Origin: Pezicula radicicola
Lineage: Eukaryota > Ascomycota > Leotiomycetes > Helotiales > Dermateaceae
NCBI GenBank assembly: GCA_003008705.1
Contig: PDUO01000015.1
Span: 811,290 to 875,289, forward strand
Direction: 5' to 3'
DNA: 64,000 nucleotides
Below the pieces are notes generated by a model. That model was not told the DNA's origin, ran no database searches, and was given only the letters and a program-made list of their open reading frames with translations. Below are positions 47,856 through 58,558 of this stretch, piece after piece (within the stretch, counting starts at the first letter, position 1; each line of letters opens with the position of its first letter). The translations under genes were made by a program, and so were the position numbers.

Positions 47856-47992
47856 CGTACGAATTGGTTTATAAGAGATCATTTTAATTAAGGCAAGTAA
47901 GTTACCTAGATCAAGTAAGGTACTCAAATCCATCTCCAGCATCTGAATAGAGATCTATTTAAAATGACCTTCTTATAAACCAATTCGCACGG
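47856..47992. mobile_element. MITE-like element with ACGAATTGGTTTATAAGA termini
   Basis: Terminal inverted repeats of about 35 bp: left CGTACGAATTGGTTTATAAG, right (reverse complement) CCGTGCGAATTGGTTTATAA, followed by similar ATTTTAA-rich sequence. TAT (or TA) flanks both ends as a possible target duplication. The centre has no coding capacity. A related single terminus occurs at 63075-63100, showing that the sequence is repeated. Confidence 0.7.
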
Positions 47993-48752
47993 TATCTTAA
48001 TTAGAACTATTGGCTACCATTGCCACATTAGACCGCTTAGCACCATCACCTTCGCTTATCAACCTCCCGACTAGTCCTAGTTGTATTACTCCTGGCTGGG
48101 AGCCTATGTTTCTTTTTCGGTTTCAATGTCACACTATTGACAGCAACTCTTATATTCGCTTCCTATACATTACTTTCCTTGACATGTCTCCATGAATTCC
48201 AGGTCCGAAGTCTTCACCACCAACCACTATGGCACAGAAGCACGATATCAAATCTGGGATGGACGCTACCTTTGTGGCATAATCTGATACTGTCCGTTCG
48301 AATTGCCAAGTATTTTCAATGCCAAATTCAAAAGTGCGTACAAAATTCTATGTACTACCGTATTAAGGAAATAATCTAGAAGTCTATAACCTATCCTCGT
48401 TGCAAAAAGGCGAGGCTCTTTTCGACGTCCTTTGGTTCTGTACCTACAGAACACAACACTACTCTCCCCATGCATGCCTCGGTACTTCTGCATCCGATAA
48501 CCAATCAAGATCACAATATAGCCCACATATTCGATCCAGTTCAAACTTGATGAAGATGGAATACTTCAGAAGCTCTACAACATCTATGCGTCTTGGTCCT
48601 CTTCTCAAATAGTTGGCTACAAATCTATACACACTGGATGAAAAGAGGCCCCCGCCACAAATTTATTTTGCATCGCTAACAAGAAAGGAACAAAACAACC
48701 ACAATGCTAGGTGGGTTCAATCCTCGGATTCGGCTTCGCTTAGGCCCCTTTA

Positions 48753-49178
48753 CAGAACCCCCCCCCCGCCGGATTATTCCTTGTCAATTTTGGTTTCAAA
48801 ATGCTTGGCAAAACTAGGCTTATTCGGGGACTAAAACGTAGCTGCTTTAGAAACCTGCATATAGGGCATATAGCCTATAATTACAGGCTATGTGCCCTAT
48901 AACTACAGGCTATGTACCCTATAATTATAGGCTGTACTCCCTATAACTATAGGCTATATAGTTCTATAAAAATTTAAATAGTACTCTATAGTACTATTTG
49001 TATTATTTTACAACTACTATAATTATAGGGTAAGTAGCCTGTAATTATAGGGCATATAGCCTATAGTTATAGGGTATGTAGCCTGTAGTTGTAGGGCTTA
49101 TACGAGACCGAAAAAACAGCGATAGATCTTAGTATCACTAATATAGCCGGCAAGGAATAATCCGGCGGGGGGGTTCTG
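48753..49178. mobile_element. Foldback MITE with TA target duplication and internal 21-bp repeats
   Basis: Terminal inverted repeats start CAGAACCCCCCC and continue GCCGGATTATTCCTTG on both ends (about 29 bp; C run 10 on the left, 7 on the right). TA flanks both ends, suggesting the Tc1/mariner type. Inside, about 21-bp units containing CCTATAATTACAGGCTATG run through the left half (about 48855-48960) and recur in inverted orientation in the right half (about 49015-49110). The element could fold almost completely. It has no coding capacity. Confidence 0.75.
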
Positions 49179-49803
49179 TACTTACTTTTTCGTATACCGC
49201 ACATAAGACTTCATGATTCGTTGACTGTGAAAGCAAGCTCGGGGCACAACCTAAAAAGACAAACGCGTATGCAGAAGTACTTGTATACCCCGATGCAAGC
49301 CAAGGCTTCGGGAATAATCCCACGTCCTATAATATATTGTTGCACAAATGATGCACAAAGGTTGTGCATACCTTTAGCGATATTTATGAAGTGGGGAGAT
49401 GGTTTTGATTGGTTCGTCTAACATTAGTTGCGGAGAGAAGGTTTGCCGTGTTGGGCATTATATCTTCATAGTAATTCATACTTGACAAGGTGGAAACGGA
49501 ACAATTTGGTCTTGTTCTGATTGGTTGGAGAGGAGTTATGTTCGACAGGGCATCATCGTAGCCTCATCTCCGTTGGGTTGAAGAAATAGTATGTAAGGGT
49601 TGTGATGTCTGTCTCATTTGTTCTTGTGCTTTTCTCTTCAGTACGCACTTTTCAGTCTTTTCGTTCTTTACTCAACCCTTCAAACTGAGCGGCTTTTTCC
49701 CTTCTTTCGCGACAGTCAAAGCATCTCCTACCACAAGGTTTGGTAGATCTCTTGATCTCGACACTCTAAATCCCCCCCGCATTCGCCTCTCCACACCACG
49801 AAG

Positions 49804-51833
49804 ATGGCCGACGGCAATGAAAAAGGCAATGCTCATACTGCATCCAACTCGGAAAATTTCAGCACTGCCGATACCGAAGCAACAATAACACCCTCCCTAA
49901 CAACATCGGCAAAAGATGAGCTTTCCGCAAATGACTCTCAGCCAATATCCACTACCACCCATCACAAACAACATGAATCCTCCAACCTACCAGCAGACTA
50001 CGATTTGCAAATAACCAACCCCGAAGACCTCGAGCGCGACGCACCAGATACCATAACACATACCAAATCCCGCACCAGCATGTTCTCACGTCGCAGTAAC
50101 AAGAAACCAAAAGAAGGACTTGTCCACGACTCATTACCACTAACGAATCTTGAGGAAGGGATTGTGGGTTGGGATAGTCAAGATGATCCAGCTATGCCAC
50201 TTAACTTTCCTTTATCGAGGAAGTTTGGCTTGATGGGGTTAGTATCTGTTATGACATTTGTTGCGCCGTTGGCTAGTAGTATGTTTGCACCGGGTGTTGG
50301 GTATATGGCGGTGGATTTTCATAATACGAATGTGTTGTTGGATTCCTTTGTTGTTAGTGTGTTCTTGCTTGGGTTTGCTGTGAGTACTTCCTCTTTCTTC
50401 TTTATCTCAAGTCGACATCGGGAACTGAAGTGGTATTGGGGATGTACTTTGATCTTTTCAGAGATTCCTGACGTTGATCACAAGTCCATAACGTTAGTAA
50501 CGTAAATTGGTGTAATGATTACAACTATAGTCTCATGAGTTTGGGCTTCATAGAGAGTATATAATCATGAAAAAATTCACTAATGTTTCTTTATGTTTAG
50601 TTTGGGCCGCTAGTCCTATCACCAATGAGTGAGATATTCGGACGTAGACCGGTCCTCGACGTAGCAAATACCTTCTTCGTCGTCTGGCAAATAGGTTGTG
50701 CACTTGCTCCCAACCTCAGCTCTCTAATCGTCTTCCGTTTTCTCGCTGGACTTGGAGGTTCAGGTTGTATCACACTAGGTTCCGGTGTTATCAGTGACCT
50801 ATTCTATCCTGATCAACGAGGCGCAGCTTCAGCGATCTATGCTCTCGGACCCCTCATAGGTCCCGTTGTTGGTCCAGTCTGCGGTGGCTTCATTGCCCAG
50901 AGAATAGGCTGGAGATGGGTAAGTATCCCTCCCTTAAATAAAACAGTAAGAAAACTAATCAACGACCACCAGGTCTTCTGGGTAATCCTCATCGCCTCCG
51001 CACCAGTTACAATAGCCATCTTTTTCCTTAACCGCGAAACAAACCACCAAGTTCTTATTCGACGTAAAACCGAGCGTCTCTCAAAAGAACTAGGACGCAC
51101 CGATCTCCGCAGCTGCTATACTCCCAAGGATGCGCCAGCACGAACACCTTCACAAATCATAACTCAAGGCCTAGTCAGACCATTCAAGATGTTATTCAAA
51201 TCTCCCATCATCTTCATACTAGCACTCTATATGTCCTTCGTCTATGGACTTCTCTACCTCCTCTTCACAACAATAACACAAGTCTTCCAAGAAACCTACA
51301 ATTGGGCAGTCGACATCTGTGGTCTCGCATACCTCGGCGTAGGAATCGGGTTTTTCCTCGGTATAGCCGTCGTAGGAAAAACATCCGACAAATCAGTAAT
51401 CGCCCAGACAAAAAAGAATAACGGGGTTTTCGTTCCAGAAATGCGACTTCCTTCAATGATAGTATTTGCCTGTTTTGTTCCTATTAGTTTCTTCTGGTAT
51501 GGCTGGTCTGCAGATAAACAAGCTTTCTGGATCGTTCCTATCATTGGTCTGGTTCCTTTCGGGTTTGGAATGATGGGGGTTTTCGTTCCTATTCAGACCT
51601 ATGTCATTGATTGCTTTCCTATGTATGCAGCTTCTGGCAATGCGGCTCTCACGGCTACGAGAAGCTTAGTTGGTGGGTTATTGCCGCTTGCTGGTCCGGC
51701 TATGTATGAGAAGTTAGGACTTGGATGGGGAAACTCGCTATTGGGGTTTCTTGCCCTGGCGATGATTCCAGTGCCTGCACTTATTTATAAGTATGGTGGA
51801 GTTGTGAGAACAAAGTATCCTGTCAATTTGTGA
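49804..51833 (+). CDS. MFS drug/polyamine transporter, DHA1 family
   Basis: Exons 49804-50379, 50601-50918 and 50973-51833 give 584 residues. Intron 1 is 221 nt (GTGAGT...GTTTAG). Intron 2 is 54 nt (GTAAGT...ACCAG), free of stops and a multiple of three, so retention would add 18 residues. A hydrophilic N-terminus of about 120 residues ends with NLEEGIVGWDSQDDPAMPLN, the usual lead-in to the first helix. About 12 membrane segments follow; the DHA1 marks are LSPMSEIFGRRPVL (loop 2-3), LIVFRFLAGLGGSGC, and YALGPLIGPVVGPVCGGFIA (motif C of antiporters). The likely function is proton-coupled export of drugs, polyamines or metabolites at the plasma membrane. Substrate is unknown. Confidence 0.92.
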
Positions 51834-52171
51834 TAAAGTCAAGAGTGGCAAAATAGACGGTGGCTCTGGTGAAGTAAAATTGTATATTCCATAGGGGTAT
51901 AAGACATAGAAGAAAATCGCTGTAGCTATATAATAGATAAATGAAACATTCAAACATAGTGGGCATCATTGACCATAACGTGCCTCATCCTGCTTTATTT
52001 CCGCCTAAAGCAAGGCCCCTCGAACTCGCTCAGTCCAAAGAAGACAGACATCATAACGAGGATAAAAAAGCCAAGCGGTTTCAAACTTGTTCCGTGGCTT
52101 TTCGCCTTATACTCCAAAGCCTTCAACAAGCTGCTCCAAACTCCATTTCTGCAAACAAAAACAAAAGGAAA
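51834..52171. other. Convergent 3' spacer
   Basis: 338 bp between the ends of two convergent genes. No feature other than presumed 3' UTRs. Confidence 0.4.
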
Positions 52172-53857
52172 TCAAAGATCCGCCAAAGGTGGAGGCGAAT
52201 CATTTCCAGGAGGTCCTCCCTTCCCAGGACGTCGACCTCCGGGTCCACCTCCAGGGCCACCATGCATCCCACCCCAATAACCCTCACCACCACCCCTTCC
52301 ATTCGCAATCTCGGTCGCATTCTTACAACTAGGATTGAAATGATCCTCTTTACTTCCGAAAGGCCATATAGCGACATAACAAACATGATCATACCCACAA
52401 TTTCCACAAGCCTTAAACGTAGTCCAATCTAACCATTCATTCAATTCTCGAATGGTGTGAATAGATTCGAGGGGGCCCGAAAGATCATTCTCAGGTAGGC
52501 CCCCCGTTTTCTCGAGTAGATCTTCCCGGATTCGGAAAAGTGATGTGCAGATTTTTTGTGTTACTGTTGAGATTGCTGCGCGGAGGAGGTGGTCAGTGGG
52601 TGTTGAGGTGTGTCGATTTAGAGTGGGGATGTAGTGAGATGTGCAGGTTTGAATGGAGGATTTGATGGATGGTGAGTCGTAGTCTATGTAGAGGTTTAGA
52701 AGATTGTTGATTTCTGAGAGGAAAGTTTTGAGTGGTGGGCGAGTTGCCATGAATTGGAGTCGATCTGAGTAGCGTGCTACTATCATGTCGACGACTTCTT
52801 GCCAGTTTGTAATGCTGTGATCCAATCTTGAGGAAGTCATGATTGTTTTAAGATCAGATTTGATGCGTGCTAGTTCTTCGGTGGTAGATGATGAGAGGCG
52901 TGGGAGGTTACGGAGTGGGTCCGGATCTGGATTTGTGAGGTTGAGGGGATAGAAAAATGCAGAGACCATGGACGAATAATCGAGCTGAACTCTTCCTCCA
53001 CCAATCCCATCATATCTAGATGCAACAGCTCGAATCCATCCAAATTGTCCCATATCATTATAGCCTTCAGGCTCATCCTGCACCGGTCGCTTATTATGGC
53101 TCACGAAATCCAAGCCGTCGGTAAAATTGCAATGAATAATCTCGAATCCAGCTTCCATCCTGATAAATCCATCGACATTCCATTCTTCTCCAAGTTTGCA
53201 AAGCTCTTCGGCTCGTTCCCTTTCTCCTCCTGTGTTGTTGCTGAGGAGCACGTAATCTTGAGTGTCCATCGTTCCTAGTTGTGACTTTCCAGCTGACATT
53301 CCATCGACGTAGAGGTAGCGATCCATGGGTCGATTCGTGCGATAGACATGTAAATATCCTGGTTCTCGTCCCCCTGGTCCACCTGGTCCCCCTGGTCCCC
53401 CTGGTCCTTCGTGATCTTTGTCATCTAGCATTTGCAGCGGTGGTCCCTCGCCTGGTGGGCCTCCTTCACCTGGAGGTCCTCCAGGTCTTCTACCACCACC
53501 CCCTCCACCGCCTCCCCTCGCAAAAACCTCTGCATGCTCAATCTCAAAGGCTAGCCACTCTGCGCCTGTTTGTCGCTCCGCTTTTGAGGTTCCATGGTAA
53601 AGTGTAGTTCCTTCGGGTACCAAGGCCGGATAGAAGCTCATACCATTATGCTGTAGTGAAGAACCCCATTGTCGCATAGAAGAATGAACGGAATTAAAAA
53701 TCAGATTCGCATTTGATGTTGCACTTTCAGTATTTGGCTCAAAGGGAGTTTGTATTTGTACTGCTGATGCTGCAGAAGTTGGTGGTATGATAGGTTTCTG
53801 ATAAGGAATGGCTGCGAATGCGACGGGTAAGAGGGAGAAGAGGAGGAGTCGTGACAT
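52172..53857 (-). CDS. Secreted Gly/Pro-rich protein of unknown function
   Basis: Single exon, 561 residues, ATG at 53857. A signal peptide is clear (MSRLLLFSLLPVAFAAIP). Residues 60-125 contain TTLYHGTSKAERQTGAEWLA, followed by EIEHAEVFARG. A collagen-like low-complexity insert follows (poly-Gly, then PGG and PGE triplets, about 114-160), then YLHVYRTNRPMDRYLYVDGM. A helical region extends to about 500 and includes paired cysteines (CGNCGYDHVC); the C-terminus is again Gly/Pro-rich. The 'LYHGT' and 'VYRTNRP' segments are reminiscent of ADP-ribosyltransferase folds, but I cannot identify the catalytic residues and do not assign activity. N-glycosylation sites (NNTG, NFTD, NATE) fit secretion. 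The family occurs in filamentous fungi; function is unknown to me. Confidence 0.75.
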   Translation of the reverse strand: MSRLLLFSLLPVAFAAIPYQKPIIPPTSAASAVQIQTPFEPNTESATSNANLIFNSVHSSMRQWGSSLQHNGMSFYPALVPEGTTLYHGTSKAERQTGAEWLAFEIEHAEVFARGGGGGGGGRRPGGPPGEGGPPGEGPPLQMLDDKDHEGPGGPGGPGGPGGREPGYLHVYRTNRPMDRYLYVDGMSAGKSQLGTMDTQDYVLLSNNTGGERERAEELCKLGEEWNVDGFIRMEAGFEIIHCNFTDGLDFVSHNKRPVQDEPEGYNDMGQFGWIRAVASRYDGIGGGRVQLDYSSMVSAFFYPLNLTNPDPDPLRNLPRLSSSTTEELARIKSDLKTIMTSSRLDHSITNWQEVVDMIVARYSDRLQFMATRPPLKTFLSEINNLLNLYIDYDSPSIKSSIQTCTSHYIPTLNRHTSTPTDHLLRAAISTVTQKICTSLFRIREDLLEKTGGLPENDLSGPLESIHTIRELNEWLDWTTFKACGNCGYDHVCYVAIWPFGSKEDHFNPSCKNATEIANGRGGGEGYWGGMHGGPGGGPGGRRPGKGGPPGNDSPPPLADL

Positions 53858-55976
53858 CTTGGTGTGAGATTTGGGGAGATGAGAGATGAGAGAGTGGAAG
53901 GGAGAGGAGGCTCCTCAGGAAGAGGCTTTTTTGGTTTATGTAGGTGGTATTCAGGAGAAAATAGAAATGATTCATCATGGCTGAGTTGTGCTTTCGTCCC
54001 GCGACGCGCGTTCTGGGGCCGATAAGATGCAAATCTTTCATCTGATAAGATCATGCTCCGACGTCGCATCACAGCATCTCTCGGTTACTCCCGGCTTGGC
54101 TGTGCTTGACGTAGAAAATGGGAGAAACCCAAGAAGGGGAGCAGTCAAATATCAGGTAGGTAAGTCATGGAATCATTTATTAATCACACAATCTATCAAC
54201 ATTGTGTGAAATTGATCATTCTCTGAATTGATAATTTAAATAATAGGTTCTGGTCAGGAATGACTCAAGTAGGTAGTACTTGTGTCGAGCTCTTTGCAAT
54301 AAGTACAGTACTTACTCATTTACTTTACCTAGTCCCATTACAACTCAGGGACAGAAGTAAGCATTATCAAGTACCTCCTTAATTTCCAAACACTTTCGTC
54401 AACATGGCATCAAAACAGAACCAAGTCTAGGTAAAAGTGGGACTGGAAGCCAACAAGAGAGAGGCCTGAAGGATGAAAAAAAAACATACCTTAAGCGAGC
54501 TAGATCTTTGGGTAACAGATCTAAGGGCAGAATAGCAAAAACTATCGAATTGAAGCTGATTCAGTCTTCAATTGGTAGGAAAACTCTCTAGGCCTACTTA
54601 ATCGCTGGGTTAGTTAGGTAATTCCGTTCTAAGCGATTTAGGCACCTTGTAAGGCAGGTTTTATTAATCTATTTCACATCTAGGGTAGATGCCAGTTTAT
54701 GTCAGGGTGACAGATAACTAAACAGATGTGTTTGCTCTGTTTGTTGACTAGCTATTTGTTATTTAAACTTTTATCAGGTTAAGCGAGGAGAGAAATATTA
54801 TTCAGTGCTTAAAATTTTGCTTCTACCTTTGGTTTCTACTTGACGTAAGCAACTCAGTTGAATTTTTTTAGCATTTATTCCAATTTAACAGCTAAGATAC
54901 TTTACAAATTTATGCTTATTAAAATAGACCAGTAAGATAATTAATGCTATCACAAGTTAAAGTTCATGGCGAGCACCTAATAGCATATAAGCAGCGCGTA
55001 ACGTCCGAGTTGAGGTAAAACAGTTAGCATGTGGAATAGATCAGATATTACACTAGTTCCTGTGTACACCTGTCTCAAATTATGTCATACTTGCTTCCAA
55101 AAGCCATCACGTTTAAATCCTCTTCGCTACCCCTTTCCCCACAAATAACATGGCACTACAACAAGGCAAGAGCTACAGGAGACTCAAGACATAGCAGCAG
55201 TAGATAAAGAGGGAAAATTGTGAGAAAACCAAAACTATACTACCCTACGTCATTGTAATCTCACCTTCATGGTGTTCCGACATCTCCGTAGGATCTCATG
55301 GCGACACAATTTTTTAAGGTTAGCACAATTTACTTTTGAAATCAACCTTTTTGTTACGACCAGAAGGAATCTATCAAATATTATTAGAAAGGTGTAGACA
55401 ACCAAACACTTGTCAATTTATCGAGTTTGCGGGGAAATTTGCCTCATTTAGATAGCGTCGCTTAACTCGAAGTTTTCTTCTTGACCTTCGATTCAATTTT
55501 ATCACGTGGTAGTGAGCCCAGAAGCTTTCTTGTTACCATGTGAAAGTGTAATAATATTGATTTGTTGAAGTGCATCTACTAACTCGATTCACTTATAAAT
55601 CTTAGCTGTCTAGCGTATCTAGTGTAAGTTGTGTAGAAGTATAGGTCGCTTCAGCCCAGTAGAAGTTTCTATTATGGCTGTACGAAGTCACATCCCGGAT
55701 TCTACATGCAGCCACTAGCGATAACTTAATAAATTCAAGGGATGTAATTAAAATTTTCTTCGCTCGTAACCTAGCATAGCAGCGAGGGAAAGAGTCATTA
55801 ACAGATAGCGAGCATCAACCGGGTCTATGTGACTTTAATTATCATAACCCACAATTACCTTCAAATTAAAGGTATTTTTTCTATCCCCATATTATTAAAA
55901 CATTATCTCAATATGCCATGAATAAAATCCTGCTCGCTGATAACTATTTTCAAAAACCCCAAATCGTTCCATATCG
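53858..55976. other. 2.1-kb AT-rich spacer
   Basis: No coding region is supported. TTAAGCGAG occurs at 54491 and 54779. The part from 54480 to 55850 is strongly AT-rich and may be degraded repetitive DNA, but no terminal repeats were found. Confidence 0.45.
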
Positions 55977-57207
55977 CTATACGTTCGAAGAGGCTTCCTC
56001 CATTTGCGGAGCAACTATAGTACTTTGCAGGCTTCCTTTCATTCCAAATCCAGACATATTTGAAGACGTATTCGGTGCAGAAGTCGGTATTCTTTCGCTC
56101 TTGAAGCTTACAAGAGCGGGTACATAACGTGTTGCGAAGGAACGGAGTGGTGGCAAAGACGCACAGCATATACCAATATTAGTTTCTATTGTGCTAAGTG
56201 TAGCTGCTCCGGTTCCATATACTATTTAAAACAGTTAGCAAATTTCTACCGTTAGGGAGTCTGCTAACATACATGTCGGATCTGCTAACTTGAACATGTC
56301 TATTAACGTTGGCAGTCGAATAATGCTAACTATAACTACACTAACAACAAATTTAGTTAGCTATAGTCTACTAACAATAATGGATTAAAGACAACTTACA
56401 CCCATCCTAGGCTGAAGACAACAATAAGCCACAACTTTGGCTTAAGACCGAAGTTGAGTCTCGATATTACTGGCATAGGAATGAGGATGATTAAAAGATC
56501 CGCAGTCATGTTAAGGGCTGCGAAGGCAATCCACTCTGGTTCAGGATTGTGGCATGTCCCTGGTATAGCCCTATCCCAGAATTTGGCGGTTGGTGAACAA
56601 TAAAGACATGCAGAAATGATTCCGTAGACTGCTGTTACTATCACCAAGCCCATTGCCATCTTAGATGCTAAAATAACTCTGGGATAAGGAAACACAGAGA
56701 TGTAACCTAGAAGTACCGAAAGTTTGGTACATGTAATCGAAAGGTTGTAGAAGTTTATGCTAATCCATAAGGACTTTGCAATATACACATTAGTGGTCGT
56801 ATAAGCAGGTGTGCATATGGAAACGTACCTTGCCCCATAATATTATGTCGCTCTCTGTGAGCGTCATAATGCTTTTCCCAAGTCCTCCATTAATCTCTGA
56901 CGACCATCAACTTTCAGATTCCTTAACAGAATAGTAAATAAGAGACATACCAAATAATATGGAAACACTCTCGCCAACAGACATTAACTATATGTCAGTT
57001 TGTTAGTAGTGCATTACAACAAGTTTCTCATGAAGCAATAAGACTTACTAGTGCTAATATCAACAACAGGTCATCTAGCCTCTTCATCTTAAGGATATAC
57101 CATCGAGTAAACATTCGCAATCCCACAAGTACAATTGCAGGAGCCAAAGATCCAAGACAGGCTCTCAGCGCCCGGTTTGCATCACCTCCATCGTCTGTAA
57201 CAAACAT
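55977..57207 (-). CDS. Pth11-like integral membrane receptor (fungal rhodopsin-type domain)
   Basis: Six exons: 57207-57049, 56987-56951, 56884-56829, 56773-56400, 56340-56273, 56221-55977, giving 312 residues. Exons 2 and 3 are only 37 and 56 nt. Each junction has canonical signals (for example GTAAGT/CATATAG, GTATGT/AATGGAG, GTACGT/GCAAAG) and keeps the frame. The start is ATG 57207 (MFVTDDGGDANRALRACLG). Family marks appear in order: LVGLRMFTRWYILKMKRLDD, FGLGKSIMTLTESDIILWGK, LSITCTKLSVLLGYISVF, SPTAKFWD, IPGTCH, LLIILIPMPVISRL, IIRLPTLIDM and TIETNIGICCASLPPLR. These proteins have seven membrane segments at the plasma membrane; Pth11 itself senses surface cues in a plant pathogen. This copy lacks an N-terminal CFEM domain. 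The short C-tail (about 50 residues) is Ser-rich. Confidence 0.87.
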
Positions 57208-57790
57208 ATTAATTTCTCGTTAATTGGCGAAACTTCTCTCTTTCCCAAGAAGCCAATTCTTCGGTATTTCTTTCTTCGCTCTGATCCCAAATTGCAAGTT
57301 TGTAAAGAGTGCAAAGAGAACCTGAGAAAAGTTTTCGAATACGCGTGGACTGCTTCACTGATGTAATGAAAATTGTACGTAAAATGGAAGCCGAATTCGA
57401 GTATGTGATGTGAATCATTGTCATCATCCCCACAACAAATATGATCTCGACCACAAACCATGGTTCGATCTGAACTAAAAAGCCTGTACCCGGCGATGGA
57501 CGAGCGAGGGGAGAGCCTTTTTGTTAATCAATCTCACTAGATCGATCTAGTCCAGCACGACCTCGAAACCATACCAGGAGAGCGTGTGGTACAGAACGGA
57601 TGCAGAAAGGACGGAAACGAAACCATGCTTTGACTCAAATGTTGATGGCTAAGAACTGGGCTTTGACATTTATCATTCTTGAATATAGCATGGTGCAGGC
57701 GTTTATGAATGCTTAGCGATGGACAGAGTTTCGCGGAGAGAGAACTACACAGAGTTGGAGGAAAGCCAAGAGATCGATCTCAATGGAACA

Positions 57791-57920
57791 TATCCCTTAG
57801 TCTGCTACTTTCCACAGAGCTTGGACTCCCTGTGTGGTTTGTGCTCGAAGATCTCCCGCTCGCTTTTTAAAGGGGGTGCTGAATCCCTGACCAAAGTGGA
57901 AAGTAACAGACTAAGGGATA
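57791..57920. mobile_element. 130-bp MITE, TA-flanked, with TATCCCTTAGTCTG termini
   Basis: The two ends are inverted repeats: left TATCCCTTAGTCTGCTACTT, right (reverse complement) TATCCCTTAGTCTGTTACTT, both continuing TCCAC (24 of 25 identical). TA lies at each edge. The centre holds GAAGATCTCCCGCTCGCTT and a B-box-like GTGCTGAATCCCTGA, shared with 33820-33895. Confidence 0.75.
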
Positions 57921-58424
57921 ATCATTTTCGTTTCCATCTTGAGTTTCTTTAAAATCTGACTGTTATGGCCAATTATCTTGGCGGTGCTCCTAGTTTGTTA
58001 CATTTGTCAGGTACGATATGAGCAAGAGGCTTTATCTAGAACATTTTCAAAACTTACGATCATTTTACACGTGAGCTTCTACCAGTTACATTCAGTAAAA
58101 AGCAAAACCGTGGCGTTGGGAAAGTAAGATTGGTGTTTGCTTGTGGATAATTTTGTTTCAGCCACTGACATACAACATTGGTAAGACACGAATAAAAATT
58201 TATGAAGTCTTTACAAAGTATGTGTATTGTACCTATTATTGTGGTTATAATCCACATAATTGGGTTAAAAAGTATTAGTATTGAAGTGATTGCCCACTCA
58301 AAATCCCTAGGACAGTAGCCTATATACTTCGTATACAAATTTTGAGCCAATCGTATTGATTTTGAATGAAATAAACGATCAACTATGCGGTAGGGATATA
58401 AGTTCGATATATGTACACTAATGC

Positions 58425-58558
58425 TATCCCCTAGTTCGTTAGTTGGGACCTGCACAGACCACTAGGACGTGCACGACAAAACCTATACATTTTTCAGTGG
58501 TAAAATTCTCGGGGCGTCGAATCCCTGTACAAAGTCACATCTAACGAACTAAGGGGTA
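58425..58558. mobile_element. 134-bp MITE, TA-flanked, related to the element at 57791
   Basis: Ends: left TATCCCCTAGTTCGTTAGTT, right (reverse complement) TTACCCCTTAGTTCGTTAGA. Length, edge sequence and TA flanks match the 57791 element. The interior has TTTCAGTGGTAAAATTCTCG, close to the D arm of tRNA-Gly, and GCGTCGAATCCCTG, like a B box. These suggest an internal RNA polymerase III promoter, or a tRNA fragment captured between inverted repeats. Confidence 0.65.

Larger units (their letters stand above)
46887..49803. other. 2.9-kb gene-free region with two inverted-repeat elements
   Basis: No coding region is supported. It contains a 137-bp inverted-repeat element at 47856-47992 and a 426-bp foldback element at 48753-49178, both listed separately. 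The final 200 bases are pyrimidine-rich and likely hold the promoter and 5' UTR of the MFS transporter. Confidence 0.5.
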
